64,000 bases of DNA. It comes from Ehretia macrophylla. Lineage: Eukaryota > Streptophyta > Magnoliopsida > Boraginales > Ehretiaceae. The first letter of the stretch is position 1. Each line of letters starts with the position of its first letter. This document shows positions 1 through 10,933 of this stretch, piece after piece. Under the pieces are notes generated by a model. That model did no database searches, was not told where the DNA came from, and saw only the letters and a list, made by a program, of their open reading frames with translations. The DNA is taken from contig CM075767.1 of the NCBI GenBank assembly GCA_037974665.1, positions 18,430,840 to 18,494,839 on the forward strand, given 5' to 3'. A program made the position numbers and the translations under genes.

Positions 1-989
1 TTTAATTCAACTTTGAACATTTTAATCAAAATTAAATACCCGGAAAATAAAAATTATGCTACATCCGACAGAAATTCGTAGTATTGCATCAAAATGATCC
101 CTAGCATGCAAGGAGAAATAATCTATCATCAGATTTCAATTCTAACGGTTAAATTTTCATTTATGAGCAAAAGTATAAAAATGACATTTTGAGATCCATA
201 ATTTTTCTCTCACCTTTGATGCGATATAAGCCTAGGAATGCGTGCTATGCGTGCCCAAAAAGCAGAATCCAAGTCGGTGCGAAGTTCTACGGACAAAAAC
301 TAGGTTTTTCTTTGAAAAATTGGTTGAAAAGCTTGAGTTTTTCTCTTTCTTTTTCTCCCTCAACCTCTCGGCCCTTTGTGTGTGTGTGGAGTGTGTTTTG
401 TGCTTTGCCTAGTGTGTGTTGATGACAATATATAATTAAAAGCTTAGTCAATTAAAAAAAATGCAAAGTCAAAGTAGTTTAAGTTAGTATTTTTGTGTTT
501 TCTTGACTTTAATTGCATTTTCTTGATTACCAAAGTTCAAAACAATTATTCAACACCCAATCTAGCTCAAGTAAATTATTTTTAGGTGACAAGAAGTTTT
601 ACAATCAAACAATTTCACCCGAGTCGGCTTAAAACTCGATTTTCGCAAAAGTCGGTGTAAAAACCCTAATAAATTCTTAAGCCGATTTTAAAACCGTTTT
701 CATCAAACACAGGTCTATTAAAGTCCGTGGACTAGGTCTAGAAGGGTTAAAAAGACCAGTTTCAAAATTTTAGCGGACGTGTTTTGAAAACACTATTCAT
801 TAAAAATCGACGATAAAATTTCTGACTCCGTTTTTGATGAAAATTTCATGAATGCACATTTAGCACGTATTAGGAGTATTGACATCAAAATTATAACTTT
901 CTAGGTCCTATAGCACATAAACAGATCATATGCACGCAAAACGAGGTATAGCATGTAAAACGAGATAAGCAGGAAAGTGGGGTTTCACA
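1..989 (-). repeat. 3' LTR of element A, cut by the window edge
   Basis: Bases 1-989 are nearly identical to 7423-8411. On the minus strand the LTR begins TGTGAAACCCCAC at 989, directly after the polypurine tract. The remaining 1.4 kb lies left of the window. Confidence 0.95.
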
Positions 990-3900
990 TTCTCCCCCAC
1001 TTATAGAAATTTCGTCCTCAAAATTCTTACTTGATGTACGGAATAGATCTAGGTATTGCTGCTGCATCTGATCTCGTCTCTCCCACGTAGCTTCCTCAAT
1101 ACCGTGATGCTTCCACAACACCTTAACTATCGGAATCTTCTTCGACCTCAACTCTCGGTCTATCTGATCTAGAATACGAATCGGACGCTCGTCATAAGTC
1201 AAATTCTCACGAAGCTGTAACGGCTCTGGCTCAAGAATATGAGAAGGATCCGGATTATATTTCCGCAAATTAGACACGTGAAATACATCGTGGACATTAG
1301 AGAAGTTCTCCGATAAAGCCAACCGATATGCCAACTTACCAACCCTGCCAGTAATCTCAATCGGCCCAACAAATCTCGGATTCAGCTTACCACCTTTACC
1401 ATAACGAGCAAAACCCTTACGAGGAGACAATCTCAAGAAAACCCGATCTCCGACTGCAAACTCCAAGTCCCGACGACGCTTATCAGCATAACTCTTGAAT
1501 CTACTCTGCGCCGTAAGCATTCTCTGCCTGATCAACTGAACATTCTCAATCTTCTCAAGAAGTTCTGGCATAATAGTCGGATCAACAGTCTTCATCTCTC
1601 CTACCTCGTCCCAATATAAAGGTGAACGGCACTTACGACCGTAAAGAGCTGCGAAAGGCGCCATCCCAATAGTAGCTTGATAACTATTGTTATAGGCAAA
1701 CTCGGCAAGTGGTAGATGTTTTTCCCAGTTCTTCCCGAAGTCCAGAACACAAGCCCTAAGCATATCTTCTAGAATTTGAATAGTCCGCTCAGACTGACCG
1801 TCGATCTGTGGATGATACGCGGTACTGAAGTTCAATTGAGTACCCAAAGTCTCCTGAAGTTTCTCCCACAAACGAGAAGTAAATCGAGGATCTCGATCGG
1901 AGACAATACTAGACGGAATCCCGTGAAGTCTAACAATCTGATCCAGATAGAGATCCGTCAACTTTGTAACCTCATCTCCCATCCTCATTGCAATAAAATG
2001 AGCTGTCTTCGTCAAACGATCCACGACAACCCAAACTGCATCATTACCCCTCGGTGTTCTAGGCAACCCAGTGACGAAGTCCATCGTAATATGCTCCCAT
2101 TTCCACTCTGGTATAGCCAACGGCTGAAGCAAACCTGCAGGTCGTTGATGCTCGGCTTTCACTCTCTGACAAGTCAAACATCTAGACACAAACTGAGCAA
2201 CCTCTCTCTTCATGTTGTTCCACCAGTAATGTTGCTTCAAATCCCGATACATCTTAGTTCCACCGGGATGAATAGTATATTTAGAATTATGAGCTTCCTC
2301 CAGAATACCTCGCCTCAAGCCCGATTCATCGGGAACACAAACCCTGTTCCGAAACTGAAGAATACCGTCCTCATGTACTTTGAAGTCAGACTGATCATCC
2401 GTGATCTGATCCTTGATCTTCTGAAGTTTAACATCAAGTTGCTGAGCTTCCCTGATCTGAGACAATAATAAAGGCTGAATACGGAGATGTGAACACATCA
2501 CCCCAACCTGAGTCAACTCTGGTCTCCAATAACTAAACTCCTCAAGAACCTCCCACTTCTTGACAACCAAACGAGAAATATTAGCCTTCCGGCTGAGAGC
2601 ATCTGCTACAACATTTGCCTTTCCAGGCAGATAATTGATAGAACAATTATAATCTCCAAGAAGCTCCATCCACCTCCGCTGGCGCATATTCAACTCCTTC
2701 TGTGAGAACAAGTACTTCAGACTCTTATGATCAGTGAAAATTTCAAACTTACTTCCCCACAGATAATGACGCCACTTCTTGAGTGCAAAGACAACTGCTG
2801 CCAACTCAAGATCATGAGTCGGATAATTTTCTTCATAAGGCTTCAACTTTCGAGAAGCATAGGCAATAACTCGGCCATCCTGCATAAGAACACATCTCAA
2901 GCCCTCCTTGGATGCATCGCTGTAAATGACCATATTATCGGTCCCCTCTGGTAGAGCAAGTACTGGAGCGGTAGTTAACCTCTTTTTCAACTCCTGAAAT
3001 CCACTCTCACACTTCTCATCCCAATTAAAGATAGTTCGTTTCTGAGTCAACTTAGATAGTGGCCCCGCAATCTTCGAGAAATCCTTGACAAACCTACGGT
3101 AATAACCCGCCAAGCCAAGAAAGCTACGGACATCAGTAACACTCTCTGGCCGCTTCCAAGACATCACCGATTCAATCTTAGTGGGATCTACAGAAATACC
3201 GCTCTGTGTAATAACATGGCCAAGAAAAGAAATCCATTGCAGCCAAAATTCACATTTGCTGAACTTGGCAAACAACTGATGCTCCTGCAACTTCTCTAAT
3301 ACAAGCCGCATATGTTGCTCGTGCTCTGATTCAGATTTAGAATAGACCAAGATATCATCAATAAAAATCACCACGAACTGGTCCAAGTACGGCTGAAAGA
3401 CTCGATGCATCAAATCCATGAATGCTGCCGGTGCATTAGTCAAACCAAAGGGCATAACAACAAACTCATAATGCCCGTATCGAGTCCTGAAGGCAGACTT
3501 CGGAACATCCTCCGTACGAATCCGAAGCTGATAATACCCCTGCCTCAAATCAAATTTAGAATAGACTTTGGCTCCTTGAAGTTGATCAAACAACTCATCA
3601 ATCAGTGGCAAAGGATATTTATTCGTGATGGTCACCTGATTCAAACCACGGTAATCAATACACAATGTCAAAGTACCATCCTTCTTCTTCACAAATAAAA
3701 CAGGAGCTCCCCAAGGTGAAGAACTCTGCTGAATGAATCCTTTCTTCAATAACTCCTATAACTGAGTCTTTAACTCCTTCAACTCAGCTGGTGCCATCCG
3801 ATATGCCGATTTAGAAATAGGTTGAGTACCGGGAACAAGATTAATCACAAACTCTATATCCCTCTCTGGCGGCAATCCTGGCAACTCCTCGGGAAATACA

Positions 3901-5714
3901 TTAGGATATTCCCGAATAATAGGGACTTCCTCTAGCTGTAGCTTATCAGATGGCTTGTTGATCAAATAAGCTAGATAACCCGAACACCCCTTACTCACCA
4001 ACTTAACGACTTTAGTTGCTGAGATAACAAAACTCATCTTAGCACCCCGGTTACCCGTTACCTCTACTACTGGCTGATCCGGCAATCGAAACTGTACTAC
4101 CTTGGTTCTACAGTTTAACTGGGCATCATACTTAAAAAGCCAATCCATACCCAGAATAACATCATACCCCCGGATAGGAAATAAGATAAGGTCTGAAGGA
4201 AAATTATGCCTCTTAACATGTATTATACAATCCTTACATACTAAGCCAGTAACATACTTATCAGTCAAAGAGATACTAATCTCAACCACATAAGGCAATC
4301 TTTCAGGTTGCATTTTAACACGTTACACACAAGAAGGAGTAATGAAAGAATGCGTAGCACCAGAATCAATCAACACTTTAACAAGTTGATCAAGTATAAG
4401 GAAGTTACCTTCCACCACTGCAGTCTCCTCAAGCATCTCCTCCATATCAACTGCATAAGCCCGAGCCTGAACCCGTTGCTGCTGTGGTACACTGCCCGTA
4501 GGCCTACCCTGGTAACCCTGAGTCGCTGCCCGACCCTCAGTCCTCGCATATCTAGGGCAATCCTTCGCCCTATGCTCGATGCTACCACAACCCAAACATG
4601 TCCCTGCCTTTACCCTGCAGTCGGACTCCACATGCCCTGGGCGCTTGCAGTAATTACACTGCGATGATGTGGCACTAACACTGCCCCTAGAAGAACCAGA
4701 AGCTGAAGAAGCAGCTGATACAGCCTGTTACTGTGGTCTCACCACACTAAGCCTGTATTGACCTTGAGATTGGGCTGGCCTATACTGAGTCTGAACTTGA
4801 TATGGCCTCTGCTGAAATTGAGGCCGATAGTAACTCTGTTGACCCTGTGGCCTATAAGAACCCTGCTGGGCTGGTGGCCTGTAGACAACCTGCTGTACTG
4901 GAGGCCTATATATAACCTGCTGGCCCTGTGGCTGATACGGCCTCTTACTAGGCTGACTGGAGACAATCTGATCCCCTTTCCTCTTCTCTAACCTAGAAGC
5001 TGCATCAAAAGCCTCAGTAAAGATATCATAGCTATTCAGAGCCATTGCATCCTGAATCTCGGGCCTCAATCCCAACATAAATCTACGGGTCTTCCTCTCC
5101 TCCACAGCTACAAACTCCGGTGCATACCGGGACAACCTAGTCAATGTAGCCTCATACTGAGCCACAGTAGAATCCTCCTGTACCAAAGACAAGAACTCAG
5201 CCTCTCTCCTCTCCCGTGCAACCCTCGGGACATATTTATCCCTAAAAGCAGTCAGAAAGGTATCCCAAACATACGGAACACCCCGGGTCTCCCAACTGGC
5301 TCTCACAGTGCGCCACCATTCCTCTGCCTCATCATCAAGCAAATAGACAGCACAAGTCACCTTCCTCTCATCAGTGTACCCGAGAGAATCAAAAATTTTC
5401 TCTAACTTACTAATCCACGACTCGGCCTTCCTATCATCAGGCTCTCCCTGAAATCTAGGAGGATAGTACCCCAGAAACTGCTTCATAGTACCTCGACCGT
5501 GATTACCACCCTGTACATTCTGTATCTGAGCCTGCAACGCCTGAGTCTGAACAGCCTGACCTGCTAACAACTGGGCCTGCCCAGCCATCAAATCTGCAAT
5601 CCGATCCATTGCTGCCCCTAACCTGCCATCACCCCTATCACTGCCCTGTGCCACATTACCAGGAACCTCATCTACAATCTCGGGCCTACCACGAGTCCTC
5701 GGTCTACCGGCCAT
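891..5714 (-). pseudogene. gag-pol polyprotein of element A, three nonsense codons
   Basis: This is one reading frame without frameshifts. The likely start is the ATG at 5714 (MAGRPRTRG); an upstream in-frame ATG at 5768 adds only 18 unconserved residues. In order: gag (about 5480-5060); two CX2CX4HX4C zinc knuckles near 4660 and 4598-4557; protease DSGAT near 4367; RT with FIDD near 3362-3351; RNase H (YSDAS, then E, TDHKS, VADALS); integrase HHCC then DDE (D near 2075, D near 1892, E near 1784); and a chromodomain about 1200-1030. It is broken by TAA at 4728-4730, TAA at 4323-4325 and TAG at 3756-3758. Each falls where the other copy (27738-32497) has glutamine. The frame stays open through the polypurine tract and stops at 891, about 100 nt inside the LTR. 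The DGQSER block has Ile in place of the usual Thr. Confidence 0.93.
990..1002 (-). promoter_or_regulatory. Polypurine tract of element A
   Basis: The minus strand reads AAGTGGGGGAGAA directly before the LTR start TGTGAAACC. This is the expected plus-strand priming site. The pol reading frame runs straight through it. Confidence 0.85.
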
Positions 5715-5990
5715 CGTACTAATCAAAGAGTTAGCACATGTTATAGCACGTAAACAGGTTATATACAACTTTTAACACATAAACAACAAACTCATATAAA
5801 GCACATAAATCACATAAGTTTCAATCACATAAGCAAATTGATCATATAATCACATAAGCACTTAAATCACATAATCACATAATCATTTAATCATACCAAT
5901 ACATATTTCATTTTTCTTTCTTTTCATACATATTTCATGCTAAGACCTTTACCCACATTCCGAGAATACCCCGGCTGACAACTAACATGC

Positions 5991-6002
5991 GCTCTGATAC
6001 CA
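5991..6002 (-). promoter_or_regulatory. Primer binding site (tRNA-iMet) of element A
   Basis: The minus strand reads TGGTATCAGAGC, six bases after the LTR end TGACA. It is complementary to the 3' end of plant initiator tRNA-Met, the usual primer for these elements. Confidence 0.93.
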
Positions 6003-6008
6003 CTTAAA

Positions 6009-8411
6009 TGTCACGCCCCAACTCGACCCCACCTACAATCAGTCAGGACGCAACGGAATTTCGGCAGCATAACGACAGTAAATAGATTTCCGAGGTTCTA
6101 AACCAACCTCATTAACAACATAAAACAATCCAATTCCATAACCATACAAACAACAACTCCTCAACATCATAACCACATACAACATAACCGTAATATACAA
6201 TAATCAGTCTTTGTTAACTGCCTCTGTTCCAACATAACATACAATACCTCAACCTTATCATACATTTCAAAAATAAGTTGAGACACATCTACAACTTAAC
6301 CATAGACAAAAGAAAGCCAATAAGTTAACATCATTTGGATCATCATCTTTTCAACATTTATTACAATAAGAACCATAAAGCATATAAAAGTCTATTAAGC
6401 TAATATACATGACATTAAACAACATAGAATCATGGATAAGACTCAGGAACACATGACTCGTCCACGTAAGGCACATTTTCCTCCTCAGGAGGCACGTACC
6501 CGTAATCCGGCTCTGCAACACCTGTAAGCATGCAATAATAGAGAGTGAGCTTATATACATAAGCCCAGTGAGGATCCGATAGATCTCGAGCAAGGTCTAC
6601 TAAACTCCTTGGAATAATCATTTCAGTCAGTAAATACACAATAACACAAATAATACTATCATCACATAGCTATATAACCAATCAATAAAGGATACTCTAT
6701 TTGGTGTAGCTCCAAACGCCATCACGATCTCAATCGTTCTTCTTATAACTCCCCATTACTCACGCACCCGAGGTACCTCACTAGCCCCTCCCTCGATGAC
6801 ACCTCCGTCATGCGAGCTGGGGGTAGCCTATGGCAGTCATGCCGTTATCAACCCGACAGCCCAACGCTGCCCGAGAGGTGGCACACACATACCAAGACTC
6901 CATAATCATCATCAATCATCAATCAATCAATCAATTGGGAGATCAGCAACGAAAGTGCCCGATTTTCGAATTCAATAATAATCAATCAATAACTTAGTTA
7001 GATGACAAAGTAGGCCATCTAACCGGACATGCATTATAAACACAATTAAACCCTAAATTACTCATCAACAACTCACCATTCAACACTCAAACACAACCCA
7101 ACCATCTAAAGGCATCGTTCAAGAAATTAAAGAATGACAACCTAAACTTCTAAAATTCATAACTTACAATCTACTAATCCAAACATTGCCAAATCAGTTT
7201 CTATCACTCACCCATTGAACCTACTACATTAGCCCTCTCGGAAATCCACCATAACACCTCCAAATCATGCCCGATAACCCTAAAACCCTAGGATGTCTTG
7301 GCTGGATTTTCCGTATTTTCACAAGAACAATGTAATCGAAAATTCAGAATTACAACAGCGCTAACACGTAATTATCAAGTATTTAGAAATTGACAGCAAT
7401 CGATTTCGATAAACACAACTCATTTAATTCAACTTTGAACATTTTAATCAAAATTAAATACCCGAAAAATAAAAATTATGCTACATCAGACAGAAATTCG
7501 TAGTATTGCATCAAAATGATCCCTAGCATACAAGGAGCAATAATCTATCATAATATTTCAATTCTAACGGTTATATTTTCATTTATGAGCAAAAGTATAA
7601 AAATGACATTTTGAGATCCATAATTTTTCTCTCACCTTTGATGCGATATAAGCCTAGGAATGCGTGCTATGCGTGCCCAAAAAGCAGAATCCAAGTGGGT
7701 GCGAAGTCCTACGGACAAAAACTAGGTTTTTCTTTGAAAAATTGATTGAAAAGCTTGAGTTTTTCTCTTTCTTTTTCTCCCTCAACCTCTCGGCCCTTTG
7801 TGTGTGTGTGGAGTATGTTTTGTGCTTTGCCTAGTGTGTGTTGATGACAATATATAATTAAAAGCTTAGTCAATTAAAAAAAATGCAAAGTCAAAGTAGT
7901 TTAAGTTAGTATTTTTGTGTTTTCTTGACTTTAATTGCATTTTCTTGATTACCAAAGTTCAAAACAATTATTCAACACCCAATCTAGCTCAAGTAAATTA
8001 TTTTTAGGTGACAAGAAGTTTTACAATCAAACAATTTCACCCGAGTCGGCTTAAAACTCGATTTTCGCAAAAGTCGGTGTAAAAACCCTAATAAATTCTT
8101 AAGCCGATTTTAAAACCGTTTTCATCAAATACAGGTCTATTAAAGTCCGTGGACTAGGTCTAGAAGAGTTAAAAAGACCAGTTTCAAAATTTCAGCGGAC
8201 GTGTTTTGAAAACACTATTCACTGAAAATCGACGATAAAATTTCTGACTCCGTTTTTGATAAAAATTTCATGAATGCACATTTAGCACGTATTAGGAGTA
8301 TTGACATCAAAATTATAACTTTCTAGGTCCTATAGCACATAAACAGATCATATGCACGCAAAACGAGGTATAGCATGTAAAACGAGATAAGCAGGAAAGT
8401 GAGGTTTCACA
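6009..8411 (-). repeat. 5' LTR of element A (2403 bp)
   Basis: On the minus strand it starts TGTGAAACC at 8411 and ends GGCGTGACA at 6009, with TG...CA ends. The short ORFs inside (for example 6430-6639 and 6796-6978) recur as translated LTR in other copies and have no protein-family features. It belongs to the same LTR subfamily as the solo LTR at 34108-36467. Confidence 0.95.
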
Positions 8412-9008
8412 ATCTCCATCCCGGAAGACTATTTTACCCTCGCTGAGCAATAGTTTTTGCTCATCCCTTTTTATACCATATTTGAGGAGTAGTTGAGGCT
8501 GTTCCTTTTGAGGTGATCAAGGAAGAGGTGGAGCAGGTAGAGGTGTTACCTTGATTGCACTTTCTTTGCTTAGTTGGTGGTTGGTTGCCAGACTTTTGTG
8601 ACAGAGCCATGCTTGCTGTATATGTACTTGGCTATATGTTGTATTTTGAGGCTTTGTTGCCTTGTATGTAGTTTCTATTTTGAGGCCTTGCCGGTCTTGT
8701 ATGTATAAGCTAAGAGATTGTAAAGTTGTACTCATATAACTACTAAAGAACTACACGCTAATGGCTTACATCGCTTAGTGGCATAAGTAACTGTATAGTA
8801 TGCATGACATTGGGGTTTTGAACCAAGGTACCGCTAATGAAAGGATGTATGTTTTAAAGAATGTTGTCTTATTTAAAATGAATGTTGTAGATCATGCGCT
8901 TATTCTGTTGAATGTAGGGGTTTCGGATCGTCCGCGGTACAAAGGAGACTCTGTCCGTGTATCGGGTCCAGACTTGACTCTTTTACGGGGTTGGGTTGGG
9001 GTGTGACA
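8412..9008 (+). repeat. LTR 3'-end fragment of an unrelated LTR element
   Basis: This 597 bp stretch has no coding features. It ends GGGTTGGGGTGTGACA, a typical Ty3/gypsy LTR terminus, exactly where sequence homologous to the LTR at 10934-14193 resumes (AATGTAATCTAAG). It appears to have inserted into that LTR and then been cut by element A. Its left part and target duplication are not in the window. No primer site follows it, so it is a 3' or solo LTR. Confidence 0.55.
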
Positions 9009-9844
9009 AATGTAATCTAAGTTGAAAGTCTTCTATGATTTTGTAGTTTATCCGAACATTAGGGCTATCTAAATATGGAAGAAGCAACTCCTAGGCTTGG
9101 GCAGAATAGCGGAGCAAGTACAAATTAGTAGCATAACAAAAATAAAATGCCTTCCTCGTCATTAATATGTTTGCTCGCGGCAATTGTGACCTCTCGGGAG
9201 AATCGATGACTGCATCAAAGATGCAGTGCTAGTACATCTGAGAATTCTTAATTGGCTAGTTGTAAATAGCCCCAGGGCTATGGTACAAAGGATTATCCCA
9301 GACCTACACCGAGGTATTGACGGTGATTTTCAAATCACATTTAAATTGTGTGTTAGATATACTAATACCCTACCCCGTTCATCTGGGAGCCCCTTCCCTG
9401 TATTAGTGTTATTGAGTTCTAGACTCCTACTTAATCTCGTTGTAATAACTTAGAAGTTTATTATGTTGCCTAATGGATTGTGTGCTTGCATGGTTGAATG
9501 GAGAATGGTAGGTTGGTTTAAAATATAAGAAAAGTAAATAGATAATGTTATAGTAGTATGATAAGTGAAATTGTAAACACAGTTTTCCAATAGCTTAAGT
9601 CTTGCATGCTTGTTTGTTTATCTTAGCTTAGTTAAGGCTCAGATGGCCTCAACGTTGGGAAAGTCGCGTGGATGGAGTTGAAGTTGTTGAGAATGTTGTA
9701 GTATGTGGTTTGTGGTTTTATTTTTTGTTTACAGGTAACTGGTTCGGCATAGAAACAGGAGAAACTCCACCCGTTTTTTCTCGTTTTTCTTGACCTCGAC
9801 TATTGGATTGGAGCTCTAGTCTCGTGAGAGATCGGGGTATTACA
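9009..9844 (+). repeat. 5' LTR (right part) of LARD-like element B
   Basis: 9009-9047 and 9441-9844 align with 13741-14193 of the 3' LTR. The aligned part ends GGGGTATTACA and is followed by a primer site. The copies differ visibly, mostly by transitions, so this insertion is older than element A. A block at 9048-9440 has no counterpart in the 3' LTR. The first ~2.8 kb of this LTR is missing from the window. Confidence 0.85.
9048..9440. other. Foreign ~390 bp block inside the 5' LTR of element B
   Basis: It is absent from the corresponding place in the 3' LTR, between CTATGATTTGGTA and ATAACTTAGAAG. The text is less AT-rich than its surroundings. It contains short hairpins such as CTGCATCAAAGATGCAG and TAGCCCCAGGGCTA. 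To my eye it resembles plastid noncoding DNA, but that is only an impression. No terminal repeats or clear target duplication were found. Confidence 0.5.
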
Positions 9845-9846
9845 GG

Positions 9847-9858
9847 TGGTATTAGAGC
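9847..9858 (+). promoter_or_regulatory. Primer binding site of element B
   Basis: TGGTATTAGAGC starts two bases after the LTR end. It has one mismatch (C to T) to the tRNA-iMet complement. Confidence 0.85.
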
Positions 9859-10933
9859 ATAGTTAGCTCTCAGCCGGGATAGGGTCCTCGATCTGTTGGG
9901 TAGCAACCCTTGAATGTGTGCTTGCGAAGTGTGTCTTGAGAATGTATGTGCTTGTATGTGAAATTGTGTATCTTGAAATGAATGTGTGCACCTATGTGAT
10001 ATACTTGTGTGATATGTGATAAATGTGTCTTATGTGTAATAAAGTGACCCTTTGTGAATCGAAGTGACTCCATGAATAGGTACCTATTTTAACTATTGAA
10101 TGTAATGTGTGTATTTGAGTTTCTCAGAATGAGTTATGTTGTGATTTGTATTAGTTGTGTTGTGATTCGTATTTTAATTATCTTATTGATTAATTGGTTT
10201 TTATAAACTCTTTTATAATCGTAGTTTCATAATAGCCTAAAGAATATTTGTATATATGTGATATCCAAGCGTTCATGCATAGCCCGTTGAAATGGTAAGA
10301 GAATCTTCTTCCTCCCCTTGAAAAGAGATGATTAGTGGCAGACCTTCCGTTATATGGACTAGCAGAAGTGAGAGGCATTATCATTTGAACAGCCTTTACT
10401 TGGGAGGTAGTATTTATATTTGGAGTTTGGTCTTTGGAATTCTTCTAAGTCATTATTTTGTGCTCAGCAGTCATAAATGAGTGGCTTCCTTGGGATTTCT
10501 ATATGATGGTTCTCTGGAACATTCTCTTGGTATTTTCTTACTGGGTATTCTTTGGTATTTTCTTATTGGCACTTCTCGGTGGACATGGTATTTGGGATTC
10601 TACTCAGACTTATTATACGACATTATCTACAGTATTCATACTCAGAATCCTTATCAGTATTTTCTTGGCACTACTAATGGGGCTCCTTCTATGATATTCA
10701 CATGTAATAGAATTCTATTCAGACTTCTTGTATAGTGTTCTCCTTAGCATTCTCCTTGGAATTCTTGTTAGCATCCTTACATGGTATTCTTATTTCAAAT
10801 ACTTATTGGATATTTTTTAGAGATTCTTATCTCTGTGTTTCTCGTGGAAGACTCGAGCTAGAATTGCAGTAGACTGATGCTGAGTTCCCTTGTGAAGAAT
10901 TGCGTGGACGCAATTTGTTTAAGTGGGAGAGGA
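9859..10933 (+). other. Noncoding interior of element B
   Basis: No protein domain is visible in any frame. 9910-10060 is rich in TGTG repeats. About 10500-10830 is a run of degenerate ATTCTT/TATTTTCTT units, which creates the overlapping hydrophobic ORFs at 10458-10694 and 10481-10735; I treat these as artefacts. The end, AAGTGGGAGAGGA at 10921-10933, is the polypurine tract. Confidence 0.7.

Larger units (their letters stand above)
1..8411 (-). mobile_element. Ty3/gypsy chromovirus, Tekay/Del-like, nearly complete (element A)
   Basis: The order on the minus strand is 5' LTR (6009-8411), primer site (5991-6002), gag-protease-RT-RNase H-integrase-chromodomain, polypurine tract, then a 3' LTR that runs off the left edge. 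Integrase follows RT and a chromodomain follows integrase, which defines a Ty3/gypsy chromovirus. The 2.4 kb LTR and protein style suggest Tekay/Del. The two LTRs differ at about 20 of 989 comparable bases by eye, so this is the youngest large insertion here. The right flank is the LTR fragment at 8412-9008, so it inserted into older retrotransposon DNA. Its left target duplication is outside the window. Confidence 0.93.

Noticed and set aside
6796..6978. ORFs in the 2.4 kb LTRs as accessory genes
   Set aside because: Frames are not kept between LTR copies and show no features beyond LTR sequence.
10458..10735. Two overlapping hydrophobic, membrane-protein-like ORFs
   Set aside because: They arise from degenerate ATTCTT/TTTTCTT repeats within a retrotransposon interior and overlap in different frames. 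There is no family similarity.
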